Of a stretch of DNA of 64,000 nucleotides, positions 50,380 to 63,650 are shown in pieces (the first letter of the stretch is position 1; every line of letters begins with the position of its first letter). The DNA lies in assembly GCA_034336665.1 (NCBI GenBank), contig JAPFBE010000002.1, positions 10,692,406 through 10,756,405 on the forward strand, in the 5' to 3' direction. A model generated the notes under the pieces. It ran no database searches. It saw nothing but the letters and a program-made list of their open reading frames with translations, and was not told where the DNA came from. A program made the translations under genes and the position numbers. This stretch comes from Luscinia megarhynchos (taxonomy: Eukaryota; Chordata; Aves; Passeriformes; Turdidae).

Positions 50380-51620
50380 CTCTTTCTGAAACGTAATGTT
50401 CTTTGCATGGCTCAGTGGCTAATGTACAATAAATCAACAAAAGAGCGCTTCAAGAAAGCTATTGGGCAGCAGCAAGGCCACTGTTATTTTATCTTTTTAC
50501 AGTATTTAATTGGAAGTTTTTTCCTGAAACTTTATCCAACCTTCAAATTACTAGACTCTGTATAAGAAGAGATTGATAAGATGAATTTTTTTTTTCCCTT
50601 TTTTTTTTTTCCCCTCCTTACAAGAGAGCAAGTTTTTGCCGAGGGAGAATAAAGTTACAAGTGTCTAGCATTTTGCTGAGGGAGAATGAAATTAGATGCT
50701 GAATGGAGCGGATAGGAAAGGCTGGGAAAATGCAAAGTTGGCAGTCATACCAGGTCAGTCTAGAGCTCCCACTGTCCTTCTACTGCACCAGGTGTCCGCT
50801 GCATTCAAATGATACTATTATTCATAGACTGAAGCAGAGTATTAAAACTCCCCCCAAAAATAATTTGCAACTGAATAAAGATATAATCCTGGAAATATAA
50901 CTCTCCATTAAGGGTCCCCATTAGCAACACAAGAGCCCCATTGTAAAGGAGTTATGTATATTTATCAAGTTAAGAAAAAAAACACAACAACAAAAAAAAA
51001 AAAAACTTCTCTCAGTGCTTACATGTTAATAGAAAACTTTTATAGCCCTAGTCTCGGAACTAGTAATGCATAAAATGTAAAGCATCTATTATGCTTTGGC
51101 AAACTATTTAACATTTGACAGGGAATTGCTAAAACTTGAATAGTGTTCTAGCAAAGGATTGGATAATGTGATCTCTGCTAACTAAGGGGCTGCCATGGAG
51201 CAGGCGAGGGAAGTGAGACTTCATATTTTAATAGTTTGCATTTTAGCAAGCTGCTTTAAAGAAGGTTTTTGCTGACTTCTCCTTTCTCTTGTAGAAAAAT
51301 GAGTCCCTTCGTTTGCAGATGGTATCTGGTGCATAGGAGCTTACTATGCTCCACTAGAAATAGGAATGCTGGAGGTCCAGGGAGATTTCTCCCCCTGCCA
51401 TCGGGTTCCTTGTCTAGCCCCCGCCCCCCTAAATCTTAAATCCTGTTCTCACCCTCCCACCCTCCCTTCAGATGTCTCACTCTGCAGAGGGGCGTGATTC
51501 GAATTGCCCTTCCTAAGGAAATGAATGCTGAAAGGTAAACTCCTTAATGAAGCACACATGAAGCCTTTGCCTATCACTTTGTGAAATGAACCCTTAAAAA
51601 GGAGAAGTTAACCAGGAGAT
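50380..51620. promoter_or_regulatory. candidate conserved regulatory block
   Basis: Complex, repeat-free sequence, apart from T- and A-runs at 50588-50612 and 50978-51005, with forkhead-like caataaatcaacaaaag at 50427-50443, TTTAATTGG near 50505 and many AT-type cores. Several CpGs are retained. A strong minus-strand quadruplex motif at 51452-51466 lies near its right end. No coding frame is convincing. The call rests on texture only. Confidence 0.3.
51452..51466 (-). other. perfect 1-1-1 loop G-quadruplex motif
   Basis: CCCTCCCACCCTCCC on the plus strand reads GGGAGGGTGGGAGGG on the minus strand: four G-triplets with single-base loops, the pattern that gives the most stable parallel quadruplexes. 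A further C-rich run (CCCCCGCCCCCC, 51417-51429) lies just upstream on the plus strand. Confidence 0.8.
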
Positions 51621-52829
51621 AGATACAGGAGAAATGTTTCCCACCCACAAGTTTTCCTTCACCGTGAAAAAACCATACCTTCAGTGAAAACAAACAGAGA
51701 AATGAACAGCAATTGAGGCTAATGGCATGGTAGGGCAGAGGAGAAATTCAGCATTTTATTTATCCTTTTGGGAAGTGCAAAAATCATTAGAAGCTCCTTT
51801 CAAACCATGCCTTACAACAGGTTATTTCAAAAGAAAAAAGCATTCAAATAAGCCTCCATCACCTGATGTTTGCATAGTGGTGTCTTATTTTAATGTTGTC
51901 AATTCTGGAAGATTTTCAACAAACATTAAGAAATATACAGATATAAACAAATGTTAAAATGGGAATTCAAGTCTGCCTTACCCAGGAAACTCTCCCTCTC
52001 TCTCACTAGTTTTTATAGTCACTTGTGATTCCTTTTTAGCAGTTTAAAAACCACCACGGTATAAGAGCTAAAAATCCTTACATATCAATATTTGTTTCTA
52101 ACACACAAAAAAGCACAAATATATTCAATTTTTAGAGCTGTCATTCTATCAGGAACAGAGAAGAAAGCACAGAAAGAAGATAGACTAACATGGAATCAAC
52201 GTTTTCAAAAACAGAAAAAATGCATGTTTTACTTCTAGCCTTCTAATTGAAAAAGATAAAGCCCTCTTCTTTCCAATACATGTGCTTAACATTCTTGGGA
52301 AAGAGACATGCAGGTCTTATGGATGACCAAAAAAATATATATGCCAAAATTCTATGTCAGTGGCTGCAATCATGGCCTTTAACATTTAAACAGAGTGAAC
52401 AGCAGAGCCTGAAACACAGGGTGTGTAAGTGCATATTAATTTACTTATTTAATGTTGTTGTTGCAGCTGGGCATGACATAGACCCCTCATTTCTAATAAG
52501 GCACGGTGCTTTCAAGGATAAGCAGAGGGTACACTCACCTTGGGGAGAGTTGCCTAGTTTTTGGGTTCCCTGCTGAACTTTACAGCAAAATAAGAAAATG
52601 TCATCCTTTAGTAAAACAATAAACCACTGTTGTTTTTCCAGGCTGGATTGAATCCTGTTGTACTGGCCTGCTGAGGATAAATATCACTGTCAATGCATCA
52701 TTTTCAACTAGAGCTGTTATTTTGTGGTCATTCTATCCCTTGCATGTGGAGTGTCTTAGAGTTTGACTTGTACGGACAAGTCCCTTAAAAGTGTTGGTGA
52801 TTCAGTTGTTTAATCAGTGTTGAGGGTTT
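51621..52829. other. AT-rich sequence with nothing recognised
   Basis: Unique sequence. The 109-codon plus frame at 52247-52576 has no recognisable domain or splice context. Confidence 0.5.
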
Positions 52830-52911
52830 ATCTCAGCAATGTGATGCACTGGCTCCTTTTGGAAAACATGAAATCTCAGCAATACGACACACTGGCTCCT
52901 TTTGGAAAACA
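52830..52911 (+). repeat. 43-bp tandem duplication
   Basis: ATCTCAGCAAT...CACTGGCTCC followed by TTTTGGAAAACA occurs at 52830-52872 and again immediately after at 52873-52911. The copies differ only within a six-base stretch, GTGATG against ACGACA, where all four differences are transitions. It is a local duplication and contains no recognisable repeat family. Confidence 0.9.
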
Positions 52912-53560
52912 GGGACTGCGGCAACATTGGCTGCGTATATGTTAGGGGGTAAGGGGGAAGAAGAGAGGAAAGAAAGAGGGGAAGCAGGAGGTGGGAGACC
53001 CAGACCATCAGGCTTTGCAATGTACTTACATTTTCAAATATATTTAATTGCAATTAATCTATAAAGAAATCTGTGTTGGGCAGAGCTAGCAATGCTGCTC
53101 TTTTAATTCACCCAGTGCATTTGTACATATTAAAAACATTACACAGCAGGGGCTATAATTTCACATGCTGCCATCTCTAGACCACGACAGCAAAACACAA
53201 AAGAGACAGCATGTATGCTGTACCCCTTGCATGTCATGTAAAACAAGGAGACTGCCTGTACTATGTGTGTGTGCACTAAGAGAGATCAAAATGCATCTCT
53301 TCTGAAATTTTAATGCTCTCATAAAAATAAACAAACTTCAGCAATATACAACATGATTCCAATTAGTAGCTCGATCAGAATAACTTGGCACTGTCTGTTG
53401 GCTTTATACCAGGCAGCCAGCGAGATGTCAGACGGAGGAGTCCATTCTCCTCTCTGTGTGTGATCAACTCCCATTACTGGTAATGGAAGCCACATACACA
53501 TAAGGGAATAATATACCCCTTCATGAGAAAAGCTCTCCTCGGTGAATTGAAGGTGTATAA
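52912..53560. promoter_or_regulatory. weak candidate regulatory block
   Basis: Repeat-free complex sequence after a G/A-rich stretch (52945-52990). It has scattered retained CpGs (accacgacag, agctcgatc, cagcgagatg, cagacggagg) and no coding frame. The evidence is texture only, and it is weaker than for the other blocks. Confidence 0.22.
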
Positions 53561-56500
53561 TGTTGTGGGTGTTTTTCATTCCCTGTCTCTACTATTGTGT
53601 TTCTTCTCAGCCCATTCAAATTATTTCATATGGACAAGTGGCACACAGTGTTTGGTCCTGTTTTCATTAAATCAATAGCAGAACTCAATTTTGCCTCAGT
53701 GTAAGCTGAGCTGGGTCCAGAAGTATCCTTTGCTTCATTTTTCAGAATTATTCCTTACTTTCAGGAATAATTATCGGCCTTTTACCCTCTTCTTTTCCTT
53801 TGGTGTGCAGATTTAAATATATTTTAACTCTCAGCTCAGATTTCTTCCTGTGTAAATAAGACCAAGAGGGTTCCAAATTTAAAGAAATGCTATTCAGGAA
53901 AGACATAAGCACTGTGTATGAACTTCCTCTGTAAACATTTTGGGCATTTCTAATTATCTCTAACCTCCAGCTTTCTTCTGTCACAGCATTTTGATAAATT
54001 TACCAAGCAGAGGGTAAGTAGGGAAGAAAAAACCATAAAATCCAAATGATAAGACAAGTGATCAGACAGGTAGAACCCTTCTGGTTGACCAGAGAGATGA
54101 ACTAGAAAAAGAAAGGAACCAAAGCACGTGGTCAATGAATGTCATCAAAGCTACATTGTTCATTATTTCAAGCATTTCCTGCTTGCTTTCCATGCATCAC
54201 ACATTCTAAGCGCATCAAGAACAACCATAAACAATCTTATATATTATTTGCAAGTTGCCTCAAATCCTATGTGACATAAAAAGTTGACTTAAAACCTGTG
54301 AAATAACCTACAGAAATTTCATTAATTCTCTACCACTGCAAGGCTTTGTCTACATTAAAAAGGCAATAGGTGTGCAGAGTAACAGAGCTTGGTGGTGAGG
54401 AATATATGTTTGTGGGACATTTTTCAGAGGAATTCTAACCTGGTCCCAGAGACTAAAAGCCCATTAATCTACCCTGAGATGATCTGATAGATAATTATAG
54501 TTCTCTAATCAAATGTTTTAAATATTTAAAATTTTGTCCTTGAGTCCAGTAGCAGTTTCTATGTTTATAATTCTTTACATAATGGATTTCAGTGCTCTTT
54601 ACATCTTCTTCAGTATGTGTAACTGCTGTTTTCAATGTATGTTTCTTTCCTTGATGTTTGTTTCCTCAACTTCCAGTTACCCATGTGCTGTTATAACAGC
54701 TGGGGAGCTCAGATTCTTCCAGACCTGCTGGCCCAAGGTAGACCTTCCAGAACAGAAAGGTATTTCAATTTTCATACGATTTTTATAGGGTAAAACATTC
54801 AATTAAGGTTGCACTATTCATATGAAAGAGAGCTCAATGTGCTTTCTGTACTGACTTTGTCAAAAACTCTAGTTTTGCTTACTAAAACAGCAGTAGAAAA
54901 ATGAGGCAAACAAATCAGGTTCCTAGTTTCATGCAATGACAGTATTTTAAATACCCTTTTTAAAAAACCAAATTCATTAGCCTGAAAAAAATAGCACTCA
55001 TTATCTCCTTTTATCATATATATTGTCATATACACAAAACCTTTTTATAATTTTATTTCCTAGCACTAGAGCTATCAGATCACACCAACCTTTGAATTGC
55101 AGAACTGAAACTGCATCATACCTGATGTGAAAAATATGGCTCTTCCCTGTCAGTCACTTCTGAATCCTGTCAGGAGGCCTGCCTCTGACCATGACTAAAA
55201 TGGGCCACCTGAAATAGAGTATATAGTTAGTTCAAACTTCACTGGGGTTAAGGGAAAGTTGCAAGTGCTATTCCTACTAAACTCTTCTGTCTCCACTTAT
55301 CAACTCATTTTCCAAAAGACTGAAGACATGTAAATCTCGCTTCAGAAGAGCTGAGTTCCCATGGCACATACAACAAATGAATGATCAAAATTCATGCTGG
55401 ATGCTGCAAAACCAAATGTGTGTATTTTAGAGATAGAAGGAAGCATCTTCTCAGATCTGTTTCAAGAGTGCTACCAAAATCTGTTTGTACCAATCCAGCT
55501 GGTGTCTGGTTTTCAGACAATGACAGATTCCATGAACTGAAGGGAAATAAATTTATGTGTAGAAGATTTTGAACATAATTCACATTTTTTGAGTGGTCCC
55601 TGTGAAAGTTTGGCATTTAGCTCAAAATACTTTCAGAAAAATTATACCAACATTCATTTTTTCATTCCAGAAAACTGAAATACTGAATGTGTGTGCTAAA
55701 GTAAATTCTAAAACCCTTTCACAAGTAACATATTTCTATTTCAGTGGTTTCCCCAACATACATATAAAATTTAAAAAATATTTTCTGGTTCATGCTCCTA
55801 AAACTTAAAATGTGCATGGAACATCTTGAGACAACTCTTAGACAAGGATGAGTAAAATCAGTGAGAACTAGAGTAGCTAGTACAAGCACTTTACTTGTTC
55901 ACCGGACATCAGGCAGATGTGGGGATAAAACTGTCAAGTCTGAAAACACAAAGAGAAATATTGCTATTTTCTATTATTCACATTCTTCCCATGAGCTGTT
56001 TGCTCAGTTGCCATGGCATAGGCGGTGAGATTTTATAATTTTTCCCCTGTCTGCCATGTGCTCATACAACAATGTGAATTTAATCAGTCCAGACAGTTGG
56101 TTGTGTTTTGTCCATGTGAGTGGAATAAAACTTTTCTCACCAGCTAAACCCACAAAGTATCTAAAAGCCATAAATAATCAGTAACTCCTATGACTTGCAC
56201 CTGCTTGCTTTATTTGACCAAGGATACAGAAAGGCTCATATAATGAACAGTGTTCCCAAGCATTAATCACCTCTGATTGCTTATAAAAAAATCTAAGTAG
56301 ATGTTATGTTTAAAATATCAGACAGATTTTTTACTTTCTTTCCTGCACCTAGATTTTAGTCAGGTCAATGTTGCAGCCTCAGTAAAATTATGCTTGTTTC
56401 AAAAATACTTGACAGGGAAAAGGACAAAGTCTGGCTAGCAAATACACTTCTAGTCACCTATTAATCATAACAGATGTATTCTTGTAGTACATCCTGACCA

Positions 56501-56593
56501 GCAAAAGGAAGTGGGAAAGATGGGGGGAAAAAAAAAAACCACTGGAGAGAAACTATAAAGCTCTGCGCTGTACGAGAGATCTCTGCCAAGCCC
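53561..56593. other. AT-rich sequence with nothing recognised
   Basis: Unique AT-rich DNA. Open frames up to 84 codons (for example 54534-54788) are of chance type. Confidence 0.55.
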
Positions 56594-56815
56594 ATGCGGA
56601 ACCAAGTACAAGTATGTGCCAGCTTGTACAAAACAATACAACTTTATTTTGCACAGCGTCTTTCATCCAAAGTGTATCCCAAAACCACTTTACAGGAGTT
56701 AAACAATACAGTTACAGAGATAAATAATAGCAGAGGGAGAGCAAACTTAACAGATATGTGCAAGTCAGAAAAGATATATTTTCAACAGAGATTTGGAATG
56801 AGAGCTTTATAGGAA
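56594..56815 (+). repeat. possible ancient SINE-like element
   Basis: The phrases TTTATTTTGCACAGCGTC, TTTCATCCAAAG and TATCCCAAAACCACTTTACA at about 56641-56695 follow the pattern TTTATATAGCGCCTTTCATCC...AAAGCGCTTTACA, which I recall as recurring in old vertebrate interspersed repeats. A following stretch (ATATATTTTCAACAGAGATTTGG) fits the same type of tail. A 72-codon frame is open across it but shows no protein domain. Family identity is from memory and uncertain. Confidence 0.35.
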
Positions 56816-59800
56816 CACTGGAGTGTTTTAGTTTTAGCATTTTTCTAAACAGAGCTTAGCAATGTCTATAGAGATACAAATCAGACAGAAAGTGGTAAAT
56901 GCCAGGAAATTCAAAGGTATGGCTTCATTAAGTCCTGCAGGTTCAAAATTAAATTAAACCAAAATCAAAAGCCAACAGAACAGTTTAAAAATTAAGGCAG
57001 CCTCTCAATCTTTAAACTTTTGGCTTTATGCCATTCATTCAGCTCTATAATATTTGTAGTTGGTTGGCTTCTTTAAATGGAAAAAAAAAAAAGAAGGAAA
57101 AGTGAAATAATGGAGCCAAGTACTCACTACTCTGTGCTGTAAATATGGTGCAGCTTCACGAAAAATGCAAAGTGTACATTGGAGTGCAAAATTTGACCCA
57201 AAGTATCTTTTGTGGAACCTGGCAAGAAAATGATGTTGTCTGTCTGGTAACCAGGGCTCTAATCCTCTGGGGGAGCCCTGGTGGGTACAGAACTTGCCTA
57301 TTCAGTTCTTCTGAATTAATCAGAGCCTTGCTTGCCCACCAGTTCTGATTTTTTATGCTTAATAACTGCAGGAGAAGGATCCTGCGAGGAAGGCAGAGTG
57401 CACCGACCTCATGGAGGGTCTGTACAGGCACAGAAGTACATGGGCACTTGTCTCTTGCTGGGACTGGAGATGATGTGGCAGTTCCCTTTGTGATTAGATG
57501 GAAAGAAAGCCTTTTAAGGAATGGGAAAAATTCAAAGATTAAAAAAGAAGAAAAATCAGTTATCTCTTGAGTAGACCAAACCAACATCAATCTGCAAGAA
57601 AGCCTAAAAAGTGTTATGGTTTCAGCTGTCTTGAAAACCTAAGAGAAATTTTTCTTCTAAACTGAAACAAGATTTCTCTGATGTACCTGGAAACACGGAC
57701 ATTTGTAAGGGGTGTTGATTCCACAATGTCCTGAAAGTATTCTCAGTAAAACTAATGTTTTAAATAACAGGGCTCAATTCATTAGTGATGTAAGCTATGA
57801 GTGCAAGTGAGCCAGAGGAGCCAAACCTAAGCCTCAAAGTGCATTAACTTCCCCCCAAGTCACATGCAGGGAGAATGTAGGGGTGGTTTGCAGGATGTGT
57901 ATGAAAAACTGACCTGCAGCTGAAAAGGAAAAGACATAGCAACTTCAGAGGGTATCAGCAGAGGAAAAAACCCAAACACAAACAAACTTGCTTTACTTAT
58001 TGATTTCTGGCTAGCTGAACACCAGTTTCAACAGGAATTGCCAAATTTTCTATTGTCACAGTATCCAAAGGTCTTTGTTTACATGTTAATACTCACACCT
58101 GTTTTCTAGCTTCTGGAGAGCAGGTCATTTGGCACTATTATTTTTGCCACAGTAAAGACTTCACAAAATGTGCTTACTTACTTCTTGAGACAATATCCCA
58201 GAGTTCTTTACCTGATCCTGTAGTCAAGGTTTAATATTTGCTCATATTCCAACTGCTCACTTTTTCTAAGAGCTCTTTCCTCTATCCATATGCTTCTTGT
58301 AGGTGTTCAGTGAATGATGACTTTATGTATAAATCATTGTGCTGTTTCACATGGAAAACCCCTATTTGCTGAACTCATGACATTTTCTGTGTGTAGTGTT
58401 AGGAGCCAGCTGCTGTTGAGAACTGTATACAAAGGGCACATAAATTGTTGGGTGTCATGGAAAAATTTATGCACAGGCTACATGTTTTGCCATGCAAGTT
58501 TCTAAGTGTTTTTTAGGGATAAGGGAAACAAGCAAGTGTCTGTGCAGGTCTCCACCTCAGTCATTGCTCATCTTGAAGCAGCCACAGGGATGGAGACCTG
58601 GGCTTTGTCCAGCTTCCCAGTTTTACAGGATAAGTTTATAACATGCTTGGGAAAAAAGTGTCTCTTTCTGTTTCTAGAGTTTTACATCTTCAATGTCATT
58701 TAAAATTGTATTCCCTGAAAATGAATATAATCTAGAATTAAAATAACTCTTTAAAAAAAATCAATACCTCCAACATGGAAAAGAGGACAATTCCACCATG
58801 ACATTGTGCAAAACATTTCAGGGTGCAAAATACAGTTGAAATCCTATGAAACCCAGCAACTCTGTCTCCTCTGAGAACTTTTGCAGATTTCCTTACATGA
58901 CCATGCTTCACTTTCTTTTTTCATTTTAAGCTTGCCGTTTGTGCAGCCTTTATTTTTGTACCTGTGCTACTCAATTTAATAAATGATTTTATTCTCTTTA
59001 GGCTCTGCTCTTGGTTGTAACTTCTCACGTAACTCCTTTTTCTTCAGGGGAAGTGCCAGAGTTAAGAATAGGCCGGGAATAAAATAGCCTTTTGATGAAA
59101 CACGAATAGATGTGATGTCTTATTAATGTTGGGTTCTTAAGTACTGGTGTTTGGCTGTATGGATCCCAACATGCAGCATGATTACCAGTGAAACCAGTGT
59201 AACCAACATCACAGTGACTGCTGCAGCTTCTTTACTGATTCAGCCAGCCCATCTGCCTCAAAAAGATGTGATGCTGTGCCCTTGGGGTAGGTGAGGAGTT
59301 CATACTGGGGGCAAGAACTTTTTAAAAAGTCATATGATTCAAACAAGTCCAGTAATGGAACAGAGAAGTTTTTTAATAAGCCAGGATAGCCAAGTTATTT
59401 GTAACATACTCCAAGCGGTGATTAAAAACTTTAATTCAACCTTAATTTTGTCACCTTACAAGAACCTTTCCCTTGAGGTAACCTTACCATTTAATTAGAA
59501 AGAATAATAAATAAAAAGTTATTCATTTTTTTCTCCCTGTCGCTATGCATGCATTCATGCATCTGTGTATATATTTATGTAAAAGGTATCATATATAAGT
59601 TTGCCTCAGAGTATTTGTCAATACAGGTTGTGAGTAAAGACAATTCTGTCACTTCAAAGGTTTCTTGAAATGATCAAGTAAAGATTAAAAAAACCATCAA
59701 CTTTAACCTTCATCATGCCTTGCTCTTGCTTTTGAAAGTACCTAATATTTTCCGGCCATACCCCCTATGTTATTTAAATGCTGGTAATCTTGTTCATGGC

Positions 59801-59879
59801 AATTTCAATAAGCCACAGCAGACATATAATGCTTCCTCTTTTAATAGGTGCAAAGTGAGTTATTGTCACAAAGCATATA
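56816..59879. other. AT-rich sequence with nothing recognised
   Basis: Unique sequence. A patch at about 57373-57480, after the acceptor-like aataactgcag at 57362-57372, is somewhat GC-richer, and the minus frame 57156-57590 is open for 144 codons, but neither strand shows a domain or a matching donor. Nothing else is recognised. Confidence 0.45.
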
Positions 59880-60560
59880 TATGAAAAAAGGATGTGAAAA
59901 GAGAATCCTGCCTAATCTCTGTAATAAGGGCTTGTGAGGGTGCTAACATGGTCACCTGAATTATGCATGTCTATTGTGTTCAAATATCATAAATCGATGC
60001 ATGAATACCCCCCAAATCATTTTCAGTTCATGAACATTTATATACAGAGCTCTTGAGCACTGCAAAGACAATTAGTCATATTTGTATGCCGGAATTAATT
60101 GAGAGTGAGATGCGGGAGGCAGAAAGAGAGAACAAAGAATGCTTTTTGTCAGTTCTTCCAACTGACAGGGATAATTAGATATATGAAATTGAAATTCCTC
60201 AGCAGGGGGTTTCTGTTGACAATGAATTTTCTTTTGATTCCATTCTGTTATTCTTTTATGCTGTCATCTGTGGCAATTTGTTATTCAGCTTGAAGCTTAA
60301 AAAAGCAAAGCATTCCGCTTTTATGAGTAGATGATGTCAGTTTGTACACTGCTGGGAAATAGATATTAAATGTAATCTTTAAACTAAAAAAAAAAGAGAG
60401 AGGAAAATAAAATCAGTTAAAGAGACAGTGCTCTGTTTACACAGCCCTTAGAGTAAAACTTTTGTGAGAGACAGGACCTGCTTTGATGGTTTTTAAAGTT
60501 GCTCGGGCTGCATTAATGTTTCAGCTGCAGTGCAAGTCTGAGCCATGATGTGTGGTGGAG
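59880..60560. promoter_or_regulatory. candidate conserved regulatory block
   Basis: Repeat-free sequence with ATGCAT at 59963-59968, ATCGAT at 59993-59998 followed at once by GCATGAAT, the palindrome AATTAATT at 60093-60100, and octamer/POU-like and homeodomain-like cores throughout. The isolated CpGs at tcgatg, gccgga, gatgcgg, ttccgc and ctcggg survive in AT-rich DNA. It looks like a developmental enhancer. This is inferred from texture alone. Confidence 0.35.
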
Positions 60561-63500
60561 TAAAGACACATGGCTGAAAATGCCTCCTTAATACTATTTT
60601 CAAAATGCTGGACTTTGTATTGGCAGACATCCCTGGGAGTATATTAAGTCCAGTACTTTAGTCTAAATACAGGCAGTATTTGTTCACATCCTCAAATCCA
60701 CCTCCTGACCAAAAGGAAGTGACAAATAAGAAATATTCTTCCTCACCAGCACATGCAAACCTTACTGCTTCTCCTCCTGGTTTAGCATCTGGGACCTGAT
60801 TTTTGGACAGTGACAGCAACTAGGGCAGATGCAGAATCTATCCCTTGGCTTTAAAAATAAACATGGCAATAACACAGTCACCGTTTTCCCTGCTTTAGGC
60901 AGCATCTCATCCTCTCACCTTCTTCAGTTCACCATCAGCATGAGCATCATGAAAGCTTAAAAAAAAGGTTACCTAAAGAATCTGTCCACAAAATATTGGT
61001 CTTTATGGTCAGAAATCTGCATGTTTACTTATTGTCTTCTCTCTGTGATTTTGCCAGCACACATTCATGCAAGAAACTTATCACATGGGCACACTCTCTA
61101 CACTTTATAAACCTAGCACATACATATAGCCTTAGTAATCAGAAACATATATAAAACCTTGCCTAGTTTTTTTGGCAAGGTTTGTTACAAACATTGCATG
61201 GAATCCAGAGTATGAAAAACCCATACTGTTTGGCTTTCACCCTCCCCTTTTCACTGGAGCTCTCCTGGCTTTCTTTTGCCTCTTTCCCTCCTCCAAAACC
61301 CCACGTTATTTGGCATTTGTTATATTTCAGACTGCAATTTCTCCTTCAACAGGCATCTTGGTGACTGTGGTTTTATTATATTTTATTCTTTTTTTTTGCT
61401 TGTTGCTAAAGCAAAAAAGCACACAGTGTTATGATGTAGTATATATTCCAGTGAACCACTGTGAGTCTAACTATACCATACGGCATATCATTAAACATAG
61501 CAATATTTAACACATATGTATTATCGCCTCTGCACCCTCAGAGCATGCTTTGCAGATGCATTTTTATCTCACACTTATTGGAAGAAGGCCCTGTTTAAGA
61601 AGTTGCACAACCTTACAAGTGAAAATAGCTGAGAATATGGTTTGAGGGACTTCTTCTCACAGAGGTATGAGTGTCCCCACAGCATCCCAGCAGTGACCTA
61701 GAAGATGCACCCCATATAAAAATATTAGGCTCTATTCAGTCATTTTGCTCTCTATTGAGGCTCATTAAGGATGCTGTTTGTGATGGCAGTTTCTGTAACC
61801 TGGCACATTTCCACTGGGAAATGCATTGATGCCATCAAGTGACTTCATGAAGATAAATTTATTTAGTCACTACTGACCTTTGATGAATTTGAACTGGTTA
61901 CTCAGACTTTAAAGACTCTATTCTTCTGCTGTCTTTCTACCATCTAAATAGCAGTGCAAGCACTGTATTTGCATGTTTTTTAGCCTGCTGTTCATCTTGG
62001 CCTCAGTTATGTTTGATATATCCTCTACCTCCATTCAGGTTTAAAAAAGACAGATAGAATAATCTACAGTTTTTTAACAGGAAAGTTTTTGTTTACTTCA
62101 GTAAACCAGAAATAAGCAATTATCTACCACAGAGAGGACACCATGTACCTCACTCTTGCTGTTCAGGTTTGTTCACTAAGGACATATTTATTATGCAAGT
62201 GAAGTGCAGAGTATTTGTCTCTGTTTCATCCCTCTGAGGCCTGTCCCATGCCAGGCCAGGATCTTTTGGGATTCTGCAGGACTCTGTGAGGGGTGGACTG
62301 GTGGAATCAAGAATCACACCTCTGGAGTGTCATGGGGCAACCAGGCGAGAGTCAGAGGCTGCAGCCAATATTTACATTCTTTACTGGTTTAAGCTCAAAA
62401 TTATTATTCTTTTTTATCTTGAGTGAGAAATTTAAGGAGAGCAGAAGAAGATCAGGCCTCAAGTGTACCTTTTAGCATTGACAGAATACTAACCTTCACA
62501 ATGAGCATTCCTTAAAATCAAACTTTTTTGGGCACCACCAAGATCCAGATGTGTTAATATTGGTTGGTGTTCAAAGACCATCAGCGACCATCAGAGCCTC
62601 AAACCTCTGTTATACTCCAAGGAGCTAAACATAAAATGTACTTATTTCATAACCAGAAGTTTTAATTTTTTTCTAAAAATATTTAAATCAGTGCATGAAG
62701 CAGTAAGTAATAAGAAAGACATAAAGAAACTAATTTTTTATATATATGAGTATATATATAGAGTATATACAGCTTATTCTGAAAAACATCTACACATTGC
62801 CTACTCCAAAAAACTGTAAGTTTATAAAATACATCTTGTAACATCAGTGAAACTTGCTGATTTTGGAATTTTCCCCAGTATCTTATCATATCTTGCTTTC
62901 CAAAAATATTAGTGGTAAGGGTACTAACATGGTTTAATTTCCTGCTTTTTAAAGGTTTTCACTCCTCTATGTTAACTGGAGAGTCAATGCGAAAGAATGG
63001 CCTGGATTTCAGTTATGAGCATGTTTGTGACTACTTATAGACAGATATTTGTTTTACCTATATATGATGTAATTCACTCCGTAGCTCATTTGATAACTGT
63101 GGCCAGTGCTTGGCATCACTGATTAAAAAACCCTTTCTCTCTTCAGAGAAGATTCAGTCTATCAGACTGTAGTCTTTCATCTGTGTTTTGCTTTGTAAAA
63201 TGAACTATGTATCCAGAATAGATGTTCATATGATCTTTCTCAAGAGCAAATTAAATTACTATTGCATGGCTGCTCTGCCACAAAAGAAGGGAAGTTATTA
63301 TTTGAGGCCTTCTTTCTCACAACCAAATATCATTTTGCAAGTCAATTGGTAAAATACACAGCATTATGTGATACTCTAGCTTTTATCAAAAGAACAGGGT
63401 CACACAGATTTTGCATCTACACTTTCTAAAAGCTACATGTCTGTGACTAAAAATAAACTGGCAAAGTTTAGTCCTAAAGTTATTTTATAGGAAAAAAAAG

Positions 63501-63650
63501 CACCGTATCAAAAGCTAAATCAGTCTCTCCCCTTTTTTCTTTTAGTGTGGATGCAGTGAGAAACCCTGATCGCAGCTGCAAATACTGAATTACTTTAAGT
63601 TCAGGAAAGTGATTGCCTCTATGCCTTTTGCCAGATAAATAATCCCATCT
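60561..63650. other. AT-rich sequence with nothing recognised
   Basis: Unique sequence with a short AT dinucleotide patch at about 62739-62770. The 112-codon plus frame at 61172-61510 has hydrophobic stretches but no family pattern, and it follows an AT-rich run. It is treated as chance. Confidence 0.5.

Noticed and set aside
57156..57590. 144-codon minus frame, and an acceptor-like site with KDPARKAECTDLMEG on the plus strand
   Set aside because: No domain, no matching donor and low complexity of evidence; two open strands in a locally GC-richer patch.
57612..57640. TGTTATGGTTTCAGCTG resembling an LTR terminus
   Set aside because: No partner end or LTR signals nearby.
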